A stretch of 44,717 nt of DNA, taken from NCBI GenBank assembly GCA_035268685.1, contig DATFKK010000177.1:1-44717 (forward strand), given 5' to 3'. How positions within the stretch are numbered: position 1 is the first letter of the stretch; every line of letters starts with the position of its first letter. Made by a program: the position numbers and the translations under genes. Shown one piece after another: positions 42,712 to 44,717 of the stretch. The notes beneath the pieces were generated by a model, which saw nothing but the letters and a program-made list of their open reading frames with translations, did no database searches and was not told where the DNA came from. The DNA is from Candidatus Krumholzibacteriia bacterium. GTDB lineage: Bacteria; Krumholzibacteriota; Krumholzibacteriia; JAJRXK01.

Positions 42712-44497
42712 GCATCGCCTCGCGCATGGCCTCGATCCGCTCCTCGAGGCGTTCGGTGTCGCCGCCGGCCACGCGCGCCCGCTCGAAGCTGCGCAGCGCC
42801 TCTTCGTGGCGGCCGAGCGCCGCCAGGCATTCGCCCACGTGCTCGAGGACGACCGGATCGTCCCCGAGGAGGTTGACGGCCTTGATCAGACGATCGAGAG
42901 CCTCCTCGTAGTGCCCCTGCCGGTACAGGACCCATCCCAGGCTGTCGACGTAGGCACCGTTGTCGGGCTCCTCGGCGACCGCTTCCCGGATCAGACGTTC
43001 CGCGCGCTCCAGTTCCCAGCCCTGGTCGGCCAGGAGATAGCCGTAGAAATTCTTCAGGTGAGCGTCGTCGGGTTCCAGCTCCAGGAGGCGCTCCAGCGTC
43101 GCGCGTGCGCCCTCGAAGTCGCGGTTGGACTCCTGCACCACGGCCAGGTCGTAGAGCACCTGGAAGTTCTCCTGATCCAGCTCCGCCGCCCGCTGAAGCC
43201 AGGGCTGGGCCCGCTCGGTGCTCCCTGCCCTCCGCAGAAGGGCCCCCAGGAGGTAGTTCTGGCGCACGCTGTCCCCGGACACGGCGTCGGCGGTGCGATC
43301 GAGCCAGCGTTCGAATGCGGCGATCTCCCGCTCGTCGGCACGCCCGGAGAGCAGGCCCGGATCGGCCTGCGACATGGCCAGCAGGAGGCTCACGTGCGCG
43401 CCTCCGTCTTCCGGAGCCGCCTCCGCTGCCCGACGCAGCTCCTCGACGGCGCGCTCGTAGTCGTCGAGCTCCATGTACAGTTCGCCGATCGTGCGCCGCA
43501 CCCGCGCCGGATCCACCTCGGGATTCTCCACCAGCGGTTCGAGGACCGCGATCGCCTCCTCCCGCCGGTCGAGCGAAGCGAGCAGGTCGGCGACGATCAT
43601 GCGTGCTCGTGGTTCCAGCACCCCGCGCCGAGCCATCGGCAGGAGGAGCTCCACCGTGCGCTCGCGGTCTCCGCGGGCCAGATAGAGATCGGCCAGGCGC
43701 GCCTGTTGGGTCGGTCCGAGTGCGTCGCGGTCGACGAGGTCCTGGAGCATGGTCAACAGCTCCTCGTCCCGCCCCTGCAGACGCAGCAACTCCGAGAGGC
43801 GATCGATCGCCTCGACCGAATCCGGCTCGAGTTCCAGAGCCCGGCGCCAGGCGGCTTCGGTCTCCTCGGGGCGTTCCAGCTCGAGCAGGACATCGCCACG
43901 GCGGATCCTCCACGCGGCCACCTCTGGCTCCCGCTCGATCATGGCGTCGACGGCGGCCAGGGCCTCCTGTGGCCGTCCGGCCTGCTGGAGGAGCTCGACC
44001 CGCAGCTCCGCGCCGAAGTCGTCGCCGGGGAAACGCTCGACGAGTTCCTCCGCGGCCGTCAGTGCCTGCTCCGTCCGGCCGGTCATGGCCAGCAGCTGGG
44101 CCCGCTGCCGCGCCAGACCCGCGTCTTCGGGGAAGCGATCCACGAGGTCCTCGAGCGTCGTCAGTGCGGCCTCGGCGCGGCCGGCGCGCAGCGCCACGTC
44201 GACGTAGCGACGTGCCAGCTCGGGGTCCTCGGGGAGCAGACGATGGGCGCGGCGGTAGTACTCCAGCGCGCTGCGCGCGTCTCCGGACTCGAGCAGTGCA
44301 CTGCCCACGAGCAGGGCGATCGCCACGTCCTCCGGCAGAACCGGGTCGGGGACGTCGAGCGTGGCCTGGCTGGGCGCGGTCGGTGTCCGCGGAACATCGG
44401 TCGTCGACGTGGACGCGCACGCAGACAGCGCCAGGACCATTGCCCCCGCTCCCGCGGGCAGACGGCCACGCAGGGTCTTGCGCAGAAGTGCGGTCAT
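42698..44497 (-). CDS. Large TPR-repeat lipoprotein
   Basis: 599 residues. Lipobox LSAC (Cys27), then a Ser/Thr-rich linker and at least a dozen TPR units filling the rest, with classical signatures (SALEYYRRAHRLLPEDPELA, AALTTLEDLVDRFPEDAGLA, AWRRALELEPDSVEAIDR, DLAVVQESNRDFEGARATLE, LGWVLYRQGHYEEALDRL). Such proteins form superhelical scaffolds; here it would face the periplasm. It is coupled to the LolB-like gene, with the ECF sigma after that. The ATG at 44497 gives the signal sequence. Exact function unknown. Confidence 0.88.
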   Translation of the reverse strand: MTALLRKTLRGRLPAGAGAMVLALSACASTSTTDVPRTPTAPSQATLDVPDPVLPEDVAIALLVGSALLESGDARSALEYYRRAHRLLPEDPELARRYVDVALRAGRAEAALTTLEDLVDRFPEDAGLARQRAQLLAMTGRTEQALTAAEELVERFPGDDFGAELRVELLQQAGRPQEALAAVDAMIEREPEVAAWRIRRGDVLLELERPEETEAAWRRALELEPDSVEAIDRLSELLRLQGRDEELLTMLQDLVDRDALGPTQQARLADLYLARGDRERTVELLLPMARRGVLEPRARMIVADLLASLDRREEAIAVLEPLVENPEVDPARVRRTIGELYMELDDYERAVEELRRAAEAAPEDGGAHVSLLLAMSQADPGLLSGRADEREIAAFERWLDRTADAVSGDSVRQNYLLGALLRRAGSTERAQPWLQRAAELDQENFQVLYDLAVVQESNRDFEGARATLERLLELEPDDAHLKNFYGYLLADQGWELERAERLIREAVAEEPDNGAYVDSLGWVLYRQGHYEEALDRLIKAVNLLGDDPVVLEHVGECLAALGRHEEALRSFERARVAGGDTERLEERIEAMREAMREQP

Positions 44498-44540
44498 GCG
44501 CGTCCTCGGATCGTGGGCGAAGGGGAGTGCCGCGGGGCCC

Positions 44541-44570
44541 AAGATAGGGACAGGCGAGCGATCCCGGTAA
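44541..44570 (-). promoter_or_regulatory. Weak candidate promoter before the TPR lipoprotein
   Basis: TTACCG (44565-44570) and TATCTT (44541-44546) on the minus strand with 18-base spacing, in the 149-base gap after the upstream terminator. The -35 is a poor match; listed because a promoter is expected here. Confidence 0.25.
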
Positions 44571-44605
44571 TCGGAACATTGTGCCTCCGAGATTGTGCAT
44601 TCCCC

Positions 44606-44635
44606 AGCGGGGCGGGCCCATCGGCTCGCCCCGCT
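44606..44635 (-). terminator. Terminator after the truncated outer-membrane protein gene
   Basis: A 13-base stem (44606-44618 with 44623-44635, one G-U pair) and a 4-base loop, 11 bases beyond the stop at 44647. No strong T tract follows, but the stem is very stable. Confidence 0.75.
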
Positions 44636-44646
44636 CGTTTCGGCCC

Positions 44647-44717
44647 TCAGAACGCGTACTTCAGCTCGTGTCGGCGGTTCACCGGCAGTTCCCGTGTCTC
44701 GATCCTCCGCTCGTAGT
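44647..44717 (-). CDS. C-terminal end of a probable outer-membrane barrel protein
   Basis: Only the last 22 residues are in the window, ending RRHELKYAF before the stop. A C-terminal Phe preceded by alternating residues (Leu, Tyr, Phe at every second place) is the usual BamA-recognition signal of outer-membrane barrels. The family cannot be identified. A stable terminator follows at once. Confidence 0.55.
   Translation of the reverse strand, partial: YERRIETRELPVNRRHELKYAF

Noticed and set aside
42500-44716. A 738-codon plus-strand frame opposite the TPR lipoprotein
   Set aside because: It mirrors the codon periodicity of the TPR gene on the other strand and has no independent start or motif.
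1-44717. CRISPR arrays, insertion sequences, integrases, tRNA or rRNA genes
   Set aside because: No direct-repeat/spacer array, transposase, terminal inverted repeats or RNA-gene signature was seen on either strand.

Overview
The window is gene-dense, clearly GC-rich bacterial chromosome carrying core housekeeping and envelope genes, almost all on the minus strand. No tRNA, rRNA, CRISPR array, insertion sequence or phage gene was seen. The cell is a diderm with lipid A: it has a complete run of Lpx genes apart from lpxH/lpxI, BamA, BamD, Skp, a Lol lipoprotein-export system and many lipoproteins. The LpxC-FabZ fusion and a DUF4837-type lipoprotein point to the FCB side of the bacterial tree. 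McsA-McsB-ClpC, best known from Firmicutes, is also present. A GC-rich candidate phylum related to FCB (Eisenbacteria, Krumholzibacteriota, Latescibacterota or Gemmatimonadota-like) is my inference; a marker-gene tree would be needed to settle it.

Layout, in transcription order on the minus strand (high to low coordinates). (1) 44717-40455: the end of a probable outer-membrane protein, a terminator, a large TPR lipoprotein, a LolB-like lipoprotein, an ECF sigma factor and its zinc-finger anti-sigma. (2) 40425-32281: a DUF4837-like lipoprotein, aroB, an acidic TPR protein, aroQ, efp, accB, a strong terminator, pilT and accC. (3) 32033-12751: a chain of fifteen genes without a long gap: ftsK, rimO, a secreted unknown, a TPR lipoprotein, bamD, nadD, polA, coaE, prfB (with programmed frameshift), lysS, lolC/E, lolD, mcsA, mcsB, clpC. 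Many junctions are 1-4 base stop/start overlaps. (4) 12495-3405: bamA, skp, lpxD, lpxC-fabZ, lpxA, lpxB, a DUF374 acyltransferase and lpxK, ending at a hairpin with a UUCG loop. (5) 3327-2710: the only plus-strand gene, a small lipoprotein convergent with lpxK. (6) 2432-1: nadB, a SAM methyltransferase and the start of an unknown gene.

The common theme is building the outer membrane. Lipid A synthesis, the Bam machinery, Lol lipoprotein export and several lipoproteins lie together, alongside a sigma/anti-sigma pair of envelope-stress type. A motif GGAACC-N16-GTA occurs both upstream of the sigma gene and upstream of the bamA-lpx operon, which suggests (by inference only) that the sigma factor drives both. 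The most unusual protein is LolD, whose ATPase domain is interrupted by two predicted transmembrane helices between Walker A and the Q-loop.

Start codons were chosen from Shine-Dalgarno spacing, overlaps and family N-termini; about 18 of the 39 starts chosen are GTG or TTG.
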